Shown: positions 6,324-13,262, numbered from the stretch's first letter. The stretch is 16,571 bases of DNA from Faecalibacterium sp. UBA1360 (GCA_002306375.1 DBRU01000048.1:1607-18177); one strand, 5' to 3'. Program-made: numbers and translations. Notes: a model not told the origin generated them from the sequence alone.

Positions 6324-7349
6324 ATGAATGTCGTTACTTTCGGCGAACTGATGATCCGTCTGCAGCCCTACAACTATGAGCGTTTCGTCCAGGCCGATCA
6401 CCTGGAATTCACCTTCGGCGGCGGCGAGGCCAACGTGGCCGTGTCCCTGGCCAACTACGGCGCCCATGCCATCTACGTGACCAAGCTGCCCGCCCACGCC
6501 ATCGGCCAGGCCGCCGTCAACAGCCTGCGCCGCTACGGCGTGGACACCACCAAGATCGTCCGCGGCGGCGACCGTGTGGGCATCTACTTCAACGAGAAGG
6601 GCGCTTCCCAGCGCGGCTCCGTGTGCATCTATGACCGTGCCCACTCCGCCATCCAGGAAGCCACCACCGCCGACTTCGACTGGGACGCCATCTTCGAGGG
6701 CGTGGACTGGTTCCACTTCACCGGCATCACCCCGGCCCTGGGCCCCAACGTGGTGGACATCTGCCGCGAAGCCTGCAAGGCTGCCAAGGCCCACGGCGTC
6801 AAGATCAGCTGCGACCTGAACTACCGCGGCAAGCTGTGGACCCGTGAGGAAGCCCGCGCCGCCATGACCGACCTGTGCCAGTACGTGGACGTGTGCATCT
6901 CCAACGAGGAGGACGCCAAGGACGTGTTCGGCATCGAGGCCGAAGCCACCGACATCTACGCCGGCGAGATCAACCGCGAAGGCTACAAGAGCGTTGCCAA
7001 GCAGCTGGCCGACAAGTTCGGCTTCGAGAAGGTGGCGATCACCCTGCGTGAGAGCCATTCCGCCTTCGACAACGGCTGGAGCGCCATGCTCTACGACGTT
7101 GCCTCCAACGAGTACTGCTTCAGCAAGAAGTACGAACTGCACATCATCGACCGCGTGGGCGGCGGCGACAGCTTCGGCGGCGGCCTGATCTACGCCCTGC
7201 TGTCCGGCAAGACCACCCAGCAGGCTGTTGAGTTCGCTGTGGCGGCTTCTGCTCTCAAGCACTCCATCGAGGGCGACTACAACATGGTCACCGTCTCTGA
7301 AGTTGAGAAGCTGGCCGGCGGCGACGGTTCCGGCCGCATCCAGCGCTGA
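6324..7349 (+). CDS. kdgK: 2-keto-3-deoxygluconate kinase, PfkB family
   Basis: A 341-residue ribokinase-family sugar kinase. GGGEANVAVSLANYG (32-46) is the PfkB N-terminal sugar-binding motif, DLNYRGKLW (164-172) is characteristic of KDG kinases, and DRVGGGDSFGGG (276-287) carries the anion hole and catalytic base D282. It phosphorylates KDG to KDPG, the substrate of the aldolase encoded just upstream, so the two genes form the end of a hexuronate or aldonate route into glycolysis in the cytoplasm. An AAAGGAG site (6308-6314) lies 9 bases before the ATG. Codon bias matches that of the aldolase gene. The dehydratases, isomerases and transporter that would make and import KDG are not in the window. 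Confidence 0.93.
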   Translation: MNVVTFGELMIRLQPYNYERFVQADHLEFTFGGGEANVAVSLANYGAHAIYVTKLPAHAIGQAAVNSLRRYGVDTTKIVRGGDRVGIYFNEKGASQRGSVCIYDRAHSAIQEATTADFDWDAIFEGVDWFHFTGITPALGPNVVDICREACKAAKAHGVKISCDLNYRGKLWTREEARAAMTDLCQYVDVCISNEEDAKDVFGIEAEATDIYAGEINREGYKSVAKQLADKFGFEKVAITLRESHSAFDNGWSAMLYDVASNEYCFSKKYELHIIDRVGGGDSFGGGLIYALLSGKTTQQAVEFAVAASALKHSIEGDYNMVTVSEVEKLAGGDGSGRIQR

Positions 7350-7388
7350 TCACCCAGCCAACCACCTATACGGTTTACCTTCCCAAAG

Positions 7389-7419
7389 CGAAAAGCCTCG
7401 GCCACGCCGGGGCTTTTCG
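7389..7419 (+). terminator. Terminator after kdgK
   Basis: A 13-base-pair stem (7389-7401 with 7407-7419, one G-T wobble) around a 5-base loop. The T-run lies inside the 3' arm (CTTTTCG) and not after it. It begins 39 bases after the kdgK stop codon and ends before the bioY promoter. With AAAA in the 5' arm it may work in both directions. Confidence 0.65.
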
Positions 7420-7452
7420 TCATGCCGGGGGCGTTTGGCCGGCCGGGGCCGG

Positions 7453-7481
7453 TTGACGGTTTTGCCCCGGCGCGGTATACT
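7453..7481 (+). promoter_or_regulatory. Promoter of the bioY-ruvX-uppS operon
   Basis: TTGACG (7453-7458), 17 bases, TATACT (7476-7481), about 50 bases before the bioY start codon. I see no BirA-type palindrome (TTGTTAAC-like) next to it, so biotin control at this site is not supported. Confidence 0.75.
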
Positions 7482-7532
7482 GAAAGCCAGAAAAACCCAT
7501 TCATTTCCATACGAAAAGGAGCCTGCCCGCCT

Positions 7533-8072
7533 ATGAATTCCACCACCCACCTGCGCCTGCGCAAGATGATCCTGTGCGCTTTGTTCACCGCCCTCACCGC
7601 CGTATGCAGCCAGATCGCGGTGCCCATGCCCTGGGGCGTGCCCGTCAACCTGGCCCTGTTTGCCTCCTACATGGCGGGGCTGACCCTGGGCGCCGTGTGG
7701 GGCGCCGCCAGCCAGCTGGTCTACCTGATGCTGGCCGCCGTGGGCGTGCCGGTCATGGCCGGGCTTTCGGGCGGGCCGGCGGTGCTCTTCGGCAAGACCG
7801 GCGGGTATGCCATCGGTTTTTTGGTGGCGGCTCTGATCACCGGCGCGCTGGTCCAGGTGTGGGGCCGGGGCTTTTGGCGCATGTGCCTGGCCATGGCCCT
7901 GGGCTGCGCGGGGTGCTATGCTTTGGGCACCGTGTGGTTCATGATCGTCACGGGCACGGGGCTGTGGCAGAGCCTGGTGTGGTGTGTGCTGCCCTATCTG
8001 CCGGGGGACGCCCTCAAGATCCTGCTGGCCGCCGAATTGTCCCGCCAGCTGGACAAGAGCGTGCGCCTGTGA
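7533..8072 (+). CDS. bioY: Biotin transporter S component BioY
   Basis: A 179-residue polytopic membrane protein, the substrate-capturing S component of an ECF-type biotin uptake system. Family marks are VPVNLALFASYMAGLTLG (37-54), the GLSGGPAVLFGKTGGYAIGF region (78-96 or so), and PYLPGDALKILLA near the C terminus (154-166). About six hydrophobic helices are visible. I chose the ATG at 7533, with AAAAGGAG 11 bases upstream; an upstream ATG at 7422 would add an unlike leader and include the promoter. The ECF ATPases and T protein are not in the window, which is common because they are often shared. It leads an operon with ruvX, 16 bases downstream. Confidence 0.93.
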   Translation: MNSTTHLRLRKMILCALFTALTAVCSQIAVPMPWGVPVNLALFASYMAGLTLGAVWGAASQLVYLMLAAVGVPVMAGLSGGPAVLFGKTGGYAIGFLVAALITGALVQVWGRGFWRMCLAMALGCAGCYALGTVWFMIVTGTGLWQSLVWCVLPYLPGDALKILLAAELSRQLDKSVRL

Positions 8073-8088
8073 CGGGGAGGGACCCTGC

Positions 8089-8562
8089 ATGAAATGGATC
8101 GCCGTGGACTACGGGGACGCCCGCACCGGTCTGGCCGGCTGTGACCCGGGGGAGATCGTCGTCGCCCCCATCACCCCCCAGATCGAGGAAAAAAGCATGA
8201 ACCGGGCCGCGAAGGCCGTGGCTGACGTGGTACAGGCCCAGAAAGCCGGGGGCGTGGTGCTGGGCCTGCCCAAGAACATGGACGGCACCGAGGGCGCCCG
8301 CGCGGGCAAGACCCGCCGCTTTGCCCAGCGTCTGGCCGACGCCTGCGGCCTGCCCGTGGCCTTGTGGGACGAGCGGCGCACCACCGTGTCCGCCGCCGCC
8401 ATCCTGGCCGAAAACGATACCTTCGGCCAAAAGCGCAAACAGCGCCTGGACTCGGTATCCGCCGCCGTCTTGCTGGAAAGTTTTCTGCAATGGCGGCAGG
8501 CCCACCCCGACCAGCCCCCGCCCGAGACCGTACTGCCCGCCGACCCCGACGCCCAAGCATAA
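8089..8562 (+). CDS. ruvX: RuvX/YqgF family putative Holliday-junction resolvase
   Basis: A 157-residue RNase-H-fold protein. The acidic active-site residues of the family are present: D7 in AVDYGDARTG, E95 in LWDERRTT and D121 in RLDSVSAAVLLE, with GLPKNMDGTEG at 59-69 between them. Members are described as Holliday-junction resolvases or in pre-16S rRNA 5' end processing; sequence alone cannot separate these. The C-terminal tail from about 137 is Pro/Asp rich and slightly longer than usual. GGGGAGG lies 8 bases before the ATG. It starts 16 bases after bioY, and its TAA stop overlaps the uppS ribosome binding site. Confidence 0.92.
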   Translation: MKWIAVDYGDARTGLAGCDPGEIVVAPITPQIEEKSMNRAAKAVADVVQAQKAGGVVLGLPKNMDGTEGARAGKTRRFAQRLADACGLPVALWDERRTTVSAAAILAENDTFGQKRKQRLDSVSAAVLLESFLQWRQAHPDQPPPETVLPADPDAQA

Positions 8563-8576
8563 GGAGATGACCTGCC

Positions 8577-9299
8577 ATGCCTGATACCGAACTGCGCATC
8601 CCCACCCATGCCGCCATCATCGTGGACGGCAACCGCCGCTGGGCCCGCCAGCGCATGCTGCCCGCCAGCCTGGGCCACAAGGCCGGGTTTGACCGCCTGA
8701 AAGAGATCACCCGCTACGCCGTGGGGGACCGGGGCGTCAAGGTGCTGAGCCTGTACGTCTTTTCCACCGAGAATTTCGCCCGTGACGCCAAGGAAGTGGG
8801 CTACCTGATGGACCTGTTTGCCAACAACTTCCGCACCATCGCCGACGAGATGAACGAGCGGGGCTGCCAGGTATTGTTCAGCGGCCGGCGCGACGGGCTG
8901 CAGCCCCGGGTGCTGGACGCCATGGACTACATGATGGACCTGACCAGGGACAACAAAAAGGGCATCGTCAACTTCTGCCTGAACTACGGCAGCCGGGCCG
9001 AACTCACCGACGCCGTGCGGGCCATCGCCGGGGAGGTCAAGTCCGGCGCGCTGGACCCCGCCGACGTGGACGAGGCCGCCATCGAGCGTCACCTGTACCG
9101 CGACCTGCCCCCCGTGGACCTGATGATCCGCACCAGCGGCGAGCAGCGCCTGTCCAACTTCTTGCTGTGGCAGTGCGCCTATGCCGAGTTCTATTTTACT
9201 CCCACCCTTTTCCCCGACTTCGACAAGGCCTGCTTTGACGCTGCGCTGGAAGAATATGCCCGCCGCGACCGCCGCATGGGCGGCAACACCAAGAAGTAA
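8577..9299 (+). CDS. uppS: Undecaprenyl diphosphate synthase (isoprenyl transferase)
   Basis: A 240-residue cis-prenyltransferase that extends farnesyl diphosphate with isopentenyl diphosphate to the C55 carrier lipid for peptidoglycan and other wall polymers. All signature regions are present: VDGNRRWA (16-23, catalytic D17), GHKAG (33-37), YVFSTENF (60-67), NYGSR (136-140) and the C-terminal RTSGEQRLSNFLLWQ (185-199). The DGNRRWA form, with Arg where many bacteria have Gly, is a family variant and not a defect. AAGGAG (8561-8566) sits on the ruvX stop, so translation is probably coupled. The usual partners (cdsA, frr, pyrH) are absent; here it closes the bioY-ruvX operon before the terminator at 9330. 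Confidence 0.95.
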   Translation: MPDTELRIPTHAAIIVDGNRRWARQRMLPASLGHKAGFDRLKEITRYAVGDRGVKVLSLYVFSTENFARDAKEVGYLMDLFANNFRTIADEMNERGCQVLFSGRRDGLQPRVLDAMDYMMDLTRDNKKGIVNFCLNYGSRAELTDAVRAIAGEVKSGALDPADVDEAAIERHLYRDLPPVDLMIRTSGEQRLSNFLLWQCAYAEFYFTPTLFPDFDKACFDAALEEYARRDRRMGGNTKK

Positions 9300-9329
9300 G
9301 CCGCCCCGCCGACCTTGCAGACTTTGCCC

Positions 9330-9363
9330 AGCCCCGCCGCCCGTCCGGGCAGCGGGGCTTTTT
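9330..9363 (+). terminator. Strong terminator after uppS
   Basis: A 14-base-pair stem (9330-9343 with 9346-9359, one mismatch) followed by a T-run (9359-9363), beginning 31 bases after the uppS stop codon. Confidence 0.85.
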
Positions 9364-9376
9364 GTTGCCGATCAAG

Positions 9377-9555
9377 GCAAAAATTGCGCTTTTTGCACCG
9401 ATTTAGCTCTTTTTTGCCGAGTGTTGTAACATTTCCGAAACATGCGTCGTTATCATAGATATAGGAGAACTGTTGAGCGGGCCCGACCCCGTTCGGAAGT
9501 TTTCGATCCGGGGGCCGCGGAACGGCCCGTCACCCAGCATGCGAGGATACATACT
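9377..9555 (+). other. Leader region of the response regulator gene
   Basis: This stretch holds a perfect 7-base inverted repeat GCAAAAA/TTTTTGC (9377-9383, 9390-9396), an AT-rich segment with possible promoter elements (TTGTAA at 9424-9429 and TATCAT at 9451-9456, but 21 bases apart and so weak), and a GGGCCG/CGGCCC hairpin at 9512-9528 in the presumed leader. No open frame with a ribosome binding site is visible. A promoter should exist here, but I cannot place it with confidence. Confidence 0.35.
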
Positions 9556-10221
9556 ATGGCAAGGATCTTGATCGCTGAACACGAGCGGGCCGTCGCCGAT
9601 CTGATGGCCGCCAATCTCTGTCTGGCCGGGCACAGCTGCGACCAGGCGTATACGGGGGCGCAGACGCTGCAAAAGCTGGCCGACCGCCCCTATGACCTGC
9701 TGCTCCTGGACGCGCGGGTGCCCGACGGCGCGCGCAGCGTGGCCGACCGCCTGCCCGACGACCTGCCCCTTCTGTGCCTGACCGATCGGAACCGGGCCGA
9801 CGGCTGCGGGTTCGGGGCGGACGCCTGCCTGACCAAGCCCTTTGAGGTGGTGGACCTGCTGACCAAGGTGGACCGGGTGCTGCGCCGCACCGGCAAGGCC
9901 GGGGGCGAGTTCATCTTCCACGACCTGCGGGTGGACCTGGGCGGCCGGCGGGTGCGCCGCGCCGGGCAGGAAGTGGCCCTGACCCCCCAGGAATACGCCC
10001 TGCTGGAAACGCTGGTGGTGCACCGCAACCTGGCGCTCAGCCGGGACAAGCTGCTGGAGATCGCCTGGGGCTACGACTACCAGGGCGAGACCCGCACCGT
10101 GGACGTGCACATCCAGCGCCTGCGCCGCAAGCTGGGGCTGCAAAAGGCGATCCAGACCGTGTACAAGATCGGCTACCGCCTGAATACCCTTGAACCTTCC
10201 GCGCCGGACCGGGCCGTGTGA
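9556..10221 (+). CDS. Orphan OmpR/PhoB-type response regulator, atypical receiver
   Basis: A 221-residue regulator with a receiver domain (about 1-112) and a C-terminal winged helix (about 120-210, TPQEYALLETL, SRDKLLEIAWGYDY, TVDVHIQRLRRKLG, YKIGYRL). The receiver keeps the likely phospho-acceptor D52 (LLLLDARVPDG), T76 (LCLTDRN) and K94 (CLTKPF). The N-terminal acidic pair that holds magnesium is E8-H9 instead of two acids, and the D52-to-T76 stretch has 23 intervening residues where about 28-29 is usual, suggesting a shortened helix-loop segment. No histidine kinase lies next to it. The ATG at 9556 with GCGAGGA 8 bases upstream is preferred over an ATG at 9442, which would add an Arg-rich, unlike leader. 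Phosphorylation-independent action is possible. The target genes are unknown. Confidence 0.88.
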   Translation: MARILIAEHERAVADLMAANLCLAGHSCDQAYTGAQTLQKLADRPYDLLLLDARVPDGARSVADRLPDDLPLLCLTDRNRADGCGFGADACLTKPFEVVDLLTKVDRVLRRTGKAGGEFIFHDLRVDLGGRRVRRAGQEVALTPQEYALLETLVVHRNLALSRDKLLEIAWGYDYQGETRTVDVHIQRLRRKLGLQKAIQTVYKIGYRLNTLEPSAPDRAV

Positions 10222-10255
10222 GCCGCCCTGCGCGCCATTTGGGGGCCGCCGTCCC

Positions 10256-10282
10256 CAGCGTGCCGAGAAACTCGGCACGCTG
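10256..10282. repeat. Perfect 12-bp hairpin after the response regulator
   Basis: CAGCGTGCCGAG and CTCGGCACGCTG are perfect inverted copies around an AAA loop, 34 bases after the response regulator stop codon. Only AAAA follows on the plus strand, so it is not a normal terminator there. Confidence 0.6.
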
Positions 10283-10286
10283 CAAA

Positions 10287-10334
10287 AGGGGGAACAGCCC
10301 CGCACGGCGATTGCCTGACGGGCCTGTTCCCCCT
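10287..10334. repeat. Long-armed inverted repeat
   Basis: AGGGGGAACAG (10287-10297) is a perfect inverted copy of CTGTTCCCCCT (10324-10334). The 26-base centre can pair further (10299-10302 with 10319-10322, and GGC/GCC at 10306-10315). Read from either strand it would form a long hairpin without a poly-T tail. Confidence 0.55.
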
Positions 10335-10443
10335 CTTGGACACCCCCTCGACACAATTTGCCGCCAAATTTCCCTGTATGTGTCTGCACCGGTCGGCGCA
10401 GGTCCGCCGGTGCAGACGGCTTTATACTTTTTCGCCATACCGG

Positions 10444-10484
10444 GGCCGCCGTCCCCGCCTTCGGGCGGGGCGGCGGCCTCTTTT
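10444..10484 (+). terminator. Rho-independent terminator with UUCG tetraloop
   Basis: GGCCGCCG and CCCCGCC (10444-10459, one bulged T at 10452) pair with GGCGGGG and CGGCGGCC (10464-10478) across a TTCG tetraloop, followed by TCTTTT. It lies 220 bases after the response regulator stop codon and ahead of the amino-acid transporter promoters. Confidence 0.8.
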
Positions 10485-10585
10485 CGCCCGGTCGCGCTTT
10501 TTTGGCGCGGCCGGGGTGTAAAACTGTACAAAAACGGCCCCGCCGCCGCCCCACCCCTTGCCACAAGCGCCGAAAAATCCCGGGA

Positions 10586-10629
10586 TTGCATATTGATTCA
10601 TTGACAATGTATAATTACAACCTTATACT
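10586..10629 (+). promoter_or_regulatory. Two interleaved promoters for the amino-acid transporter
   Basis: Promoter A is a perfect TTGACA (10601-10606), 17 bases, TATACT (10624-10629). Promoter B is TTGCAT (10586-10591), 18 bases, TATAAT (10610-10615). The -10 box of B lies inside the spacer of A, so polymerase could occupy only one at a time. The leader from about 10636 to 10707 contains an imperfect hairpin (GTAC...CCCGG / CCGGG...GTAC, about 10636-10663). Confidence 0.75.
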
Positions 10630-10707
10630 AAAGGGTACTTCCCGGCATTGCGTCCGGGGGTACAAAGAGGGGAAAGACCCCAACCAAGCATGAAACGAGG
10701 GAACATC

Positions 10708-11565
10708 ATGAAAAAGCTGCTTTCTGTTTTGCTGGCTGCCGGCCTGGCGCTGAGCGTCACCGCCTGCGGAGCTTCTTCCGAGAGCGCCAGCGAATCCACT
10801 TCCGAGCCGGCCGATACTTCTTCCGCCACCACCGAAGAAGCGGACGCCTCCGCCGAGACCGACGCCGCCGAGACCGACGCCGAACTGACCACCGTGGAGC
10901 CCGGTGTGCTGGTCATGTCCACCAACGCCGCCTTCCCCCCCTACGAGATGACCACCGACAGCGGTGACTTCGAGGGCATCGACGTGGAGATCGCCGGCGC
11001 CATTGCCGAAAAGCTGGGCCTGGAACTGCGCATCGACGACATGGACTTTGACGCCGCGCTGCTGGCTGTGCAGCAGGGCAAGAGCGACATCGTCATGGCC
11101 GGCGTCACCGTCACCGACGACCGCCTGCTGGTCATGGACTTCTCCGACTCTTACGCCAACGGCATCCAGTCCATCATCGTGCCTGAGGATTCCGACATCG
11201 CCTCCAAAGACGACATGGCCGGCAAGCTCATCGGCACCCAGCGCGGCACCACCGGCAACATCTACTGCACCGACGAATTCGGTGAAGACAACGTGGTCGC
11301 CTACGACAACGGCCTGACCGCCGTGCAGGCCCTGATGAACGGCCAGGTGGACTGCGTGGTCATCGACAACGCCCCCGCCAAGGAGTTCGTCAACGCCAAC
11401 CCCGGCCTGAAGATCCTGGACACCGAGTACGCCAATGAGGACTACGCCATCGGCGTGGGCAAGGGCAACACCGCCCTGCTGGATGCCATCAACGGCGCTC
11501 TGGCCGAGCTGACCGCCGACGGCACCATCGACACCATCGTCGCCAAGTACATCAGCGCCGAATAA
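10708..11565 (+). CDS. Amino-acid ABC transporter substrate-binding lipoprotein
   Basis: A 285-residue extracellular binding protein anchored by a lipid. It has a KK-start signal peptide and a lipobox VTAC with lipidated Cys20, then a Ser/Thr/Glu/Asp-rich linker to about residue 60 and a family-3 solute-binding domain (about 65-285). Family marks include FPPYE (77-81), the ligand-carboxylate Arg in TDDRLLVMDFS, GTQRGTTG, and a second-lobe VDCVVIDN. These proteins bind polar amino acids; which one cannot be read from sequence. The ATG at 10708 with GAGGG 6 bases upstream fits the signal peptide best; ATGs at 10648 and 10690 are in frame but would add charged residues before it. The permease and ATPase genes follow after a leaky terminator. 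Confidence 0.93.
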   Translation: MKKLLSVLLAAGLALSVTACGASSESASESTSEPADTSSATTEEADASAETDAAETDAELTTVEPGVLVMSTNAAFPPYEMTTDSGDFEGIDVEIAGAIAEKLGLELRIDDMDFDAALLAVQQGKSDIVMAGVTVTDDRLLVMDFSDSYANGIQSIIVPEDSDIASKDDMAGKLIGTQRGTTGNIYCTDEFGEDNVVAYDNGLTAVQALMNGQVDCVVIDNAPAKEFVNANPGLKILDTEYANEDYAIGVGKGNTALLDAINGALAELTADGTIDTIVAKYISAE

Positions 11566-11604
11566 GCGCTGTTTCCCCTTGCGCATCGGCGCTTCGCGCG
11601 CCTC

Positions 11605-11635
11605 GGGGCGGCCCCTTTGCCGGGCCGCCTCTTTT
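11605..11635 (+). terminator. Intercistronic terminator/attenuator in the transporter operon
   Basis: GGGGCGGCCC (11605-11614) pairs with GGGCCGCCTC (11622-11631, one wobble) around a 7-base loop, followed by TTTT. It lies between the binding-protein stop codon and the permease start. No clear promoter follows before the permease, so partial termination would make more binding protein than membrane components, a common arrangement. Confidence 0.7.
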
Positions 11636-11663
11636 GTGATTGTACACGAAAGGTGGTTCCTCC

Positions 11664-12431
11664 ATGGCCCAACAGTATGAACTCTGGTCCGCTATGATGA
11701 AAAGCGGCGAGGAGGTCTCCCTCTGGCAGCAGACATTTGTCAAGTTCTATCAGGCTTTCCTCGAAAATGACCGCTGGCTGCAATATTTCCAGGGCGTGGG
11801 CGTGACGCTGTTCGTCACTGCCGTGGCGCTGGCCATCGGCATTTTGCTGGGCGCGGTGGTGGCCATGGTGCGCGTGGCCCACGACCAGCAGCGCCCGCAC
11901 AAGCGCAACCCCGTGCTGGGCGTGCTCAATGTGGTGCTGCGCGTCTACGTCACGGTCATCCGCGGCACGCCCATGATGGTGCAGCTGCTCATCATGGGCA
12001 TGGTGGTGTTTGCCTCCAGCCGCAACTTCACGATGGTGGGCGCGCTGACCCTGGGCATCAACTCGGGCGCCTATGTGTCCGAGATCATCCGCGGCGGCCT
12101 GATGGCCGTGGACCCCGGCCAGATGGAGGCCGGCCGCAGCCTGGGTCTGAGCTACCTGACCACCATGGTGCAGATCGTCATTCCCCAGGCCATCCGCTCG
12201 GTGCTGCCGGCTTTGGGCAACGAGTTCATCATCCTGCTCAAGGATACCTCTCTCATCACCGTCATCGGCGGCAAGGAACTGCTGTACGCGGCCCAGGGCG
12301 TCATGAACCGTACCTACGAGTCCATGTTCCCGCTGTTGGGCACCGCCGCGATCTATCTGGTGCTGGTCCTGATCTTCAGCTGGCTCCAGGGCAAACTGGA
12401 AAGGAGGCTGGCGCAGAGTGATCGTCGTTAA
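11664..12431 (+). CDS. Amino-acid ABC transporter permease
   Basis: A 255-residue inner-membrane subunit of the polar amino-acid uptake (HisM/GlnP) family. After an unusual hydrophilic N-terminal stretch of about 45 residues come some five hydrophobic helices, with VTLFVTAVALAIGILLGAV as the first. VIRGTPMMVQLL is typical, and the cytoplasmic EAA loop that docks the ATPase reads EAGRSLGLSYLTTMVQIVIP followed by QAIRSVLP. The ATG at 11664 has AAAGGTGG 7 bases upstream; a TTG at 11640 is in frame but less likely. Its last 14 bases overlap the ATPase start, so the two are translationally coupled. It probably forms a homodimer, because no second permease gene is present. Confidence 0.92.
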   Translation: MAQQYELWSAMMKSGEEVSLWQQTFVKFYQAFLENDRWLQYFQGVGVTLFVTAVALAIGILLGAVVAMVRVAHDQQRPHKRNPVLGVLNVVLRVYVTVIRGTPMMVQLLIMGMVVFASSRNFTMVGALTLGINSGAYVSEIIRGGLMAVDPGQMEAGRSLGLSYLTTMVQIVIPQAIRSVLPALGNEFIILLKDTSLITVIGGKELLYAAQGVMNRTYESMFPLLGTAAIYLVLVLIFSWLQGKLERRLAQSDRR

Positions 12432-13134
12432 AGGTCTGAAGAAAAATTTTGAAGGTCTGGAGGTCCTCAAGGGCGTGGACCTGACCATCAACAAGGGCGA
12501 CGTGGTCGTGCTGGTCGGGCCTTCGGGCTGCGGCAAGTCTACCTTCCTGCGCTGCCTCAACCGGCTGGAAGAGCCGGACGGCGGCACCGTGGAACTGGAC
12601 GGCCAGGAGGTCACCGACAAGGACATCGACGCCATGCGCGCCAAGATGGGCATGGTGTTCCAGCACTTCAACCTGTTCCCGCACCTGACCGTCAAAAAGA
12701 ACATCACCCTGGCCCCGGTGCGCCTGGGCCGCATGAGCCAGCAGGCCGCCGACGCCCGCGCCATGGAGCTTTTGAGCCGCATCGGCCTGGCCGACAAGGC
12801 CGACGCCTACCCCAACATGCTCTCCGGCGGTCAGAAGCAGCGCATCGCCATCGTGCGGGCGCTGGCTATGGACCCCGAGGTCCTTCTGTTCGACGAGCCC
12901 ACCAGCGCCCTGGACCCCGAGATGGTGGGCGAGGTGCTGGAACTCATGAAGGAACTGGCCCGGGGCGGCATGACCATGGTGGTGGTCACCCACGAGATGG
13001 GCTTTGCCCGTGAGGTGGCCAACCGCGTCATCTTCATCGACGAGGGCACGGTCAAGGTGGACAAGCCCCCCCAGGAATTCTTCAAAAACATCGAGAACGA
13101 GCGCCTCAGGACCTTCCTGTCCAAGGTGCTGTGA
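12418..13134 (+). CDS. Amino-acid ABC transporter ATP-binding protein
   Basis: A 238-residue ABC ATPase of the polar amino-acid (GlnQ/HisP) class that powers the permease encoded just before it. Walker A is GPSGCGKST (34-42), the Q-loop Q82 is in VFQHFNLFPH, the signature is LSGGQKQR (135-142), Walker B is VLLFDEPTSALDPE (155-168), and the switch His is H192 in VVTHEMGFA. The start is GTG at 12418 with AAGGAGG 10 bases upstream, overlapping the permease gene by 14 bases in another frame. The length and the FNLFPHLTV segment are typical of the class. A terminator 28 bases after the stop closes the operon. Confidence 0.95.
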   Translation: MIVVKGLKKNFEGLEVLKGVDLTINKGDVVVLVGPSGCGKSTFLRCLNRLEEPDGGTVELDGQEVTDKDIDAMRAKMGMVFQHFNLFPHLTVKKNITLAPVRLGRMSQQAADARAMELLSRIGLADKADAYPNMLSGGQKQRIAIVRALAMDPEVLLFDEPTSALDPEMVGEVLELMKELARGGMTMVVVTHEMGFAREVANRVIFIDEGTVKVDKPPQEFFKNIENERLRTFLSKVL

Positions 13135-13162
13135 TCCCACAAACCTGCGCCGCCCCTGCCGG

Positions 13163-13192
13163 CCGCCCCGCGCGGCCCCGGGGGCGGTTTTT
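13163..13192 (+). terminator. Terminator after the ABC transporter operon
   Basis: CCGCCCC (13163-13169) pairs with GGGGCGG (13181-13187), followed by five T (13188-13192). The loop can pair further. It lies directly upstream of the next promoter at 13201. Confidence 0.75.
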
Positions 13193-13200
13193 CCCGCCCC

Positions 13201-13229
13201 TTTACAGGGCGGGCGCGGTGTTGTATGAT
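13201..13229 (+). promoter_or_regulatory. Promoter of the carbonic anhydrase-like/HAD operon
   Basis: TTTACA (13201-13206), 17 bases, TATGAT (13224-13229), giving a leader of about 25 bases before the ATG at 13263. Confidence 0.65.
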
Positions 13230-13262
13230 GAAAAAGCAAACAAAAGGGGAGGGGGGACCCGT

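Larger units (their letters stand above)
10222..10585. other. Hairpin-dense intergenic region
   Basis: No plausible gene is visible. The stretch holds a near-continuous run of inverted repeats: 10256-10282 (12 perfect base pairs, AAA loop); 10287-10334 (11 perfect base pairs plus an inner 4-base-pair extension); 10382-10417 (11 perfect base pairs); 10444-10478 (15 base pairs with UUCG loop); and 10489-10516 (imperfect, six T in the loop). The 15-mer GGGGCCGCCGTCCCC occurs twice, at 10242 and 10442, exactly 200 bases apart. The first structures probably end the response regulator transcript, and the fourth is a textbook terminator. Five structures in 260 bases is more than termination needs. 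Confidence 0.6.

Noticed and set aside
5286..7262. A minus-strand open frame of 658 codons antisense to the aldolase and KDG kinase
   Set aside because: Its composition (Gly, Val, His, Asp, Ala) is what strongly biased codons give when read backwards. It has no domain and conflicts with two certain genes.
7422..7532. Upstream start at 7422 for bioY
   Set aside because: The added residues are unlike BioY, and the promoter at 7453-7481 would lie within the gene.
9403..10566. A minus-strand open frame of 387 codons antisense to the response regulator and hairpin region
   Set aside because: It has no domain or family likeness, and it runs through several terminator-like palindromes.
10601..10615. 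TTGACA directly followed by TATAAT as one promoter
   Set aside because: Only 3 bases separate the boxes. Each pairs properly with a different partner 17-18 bases away.
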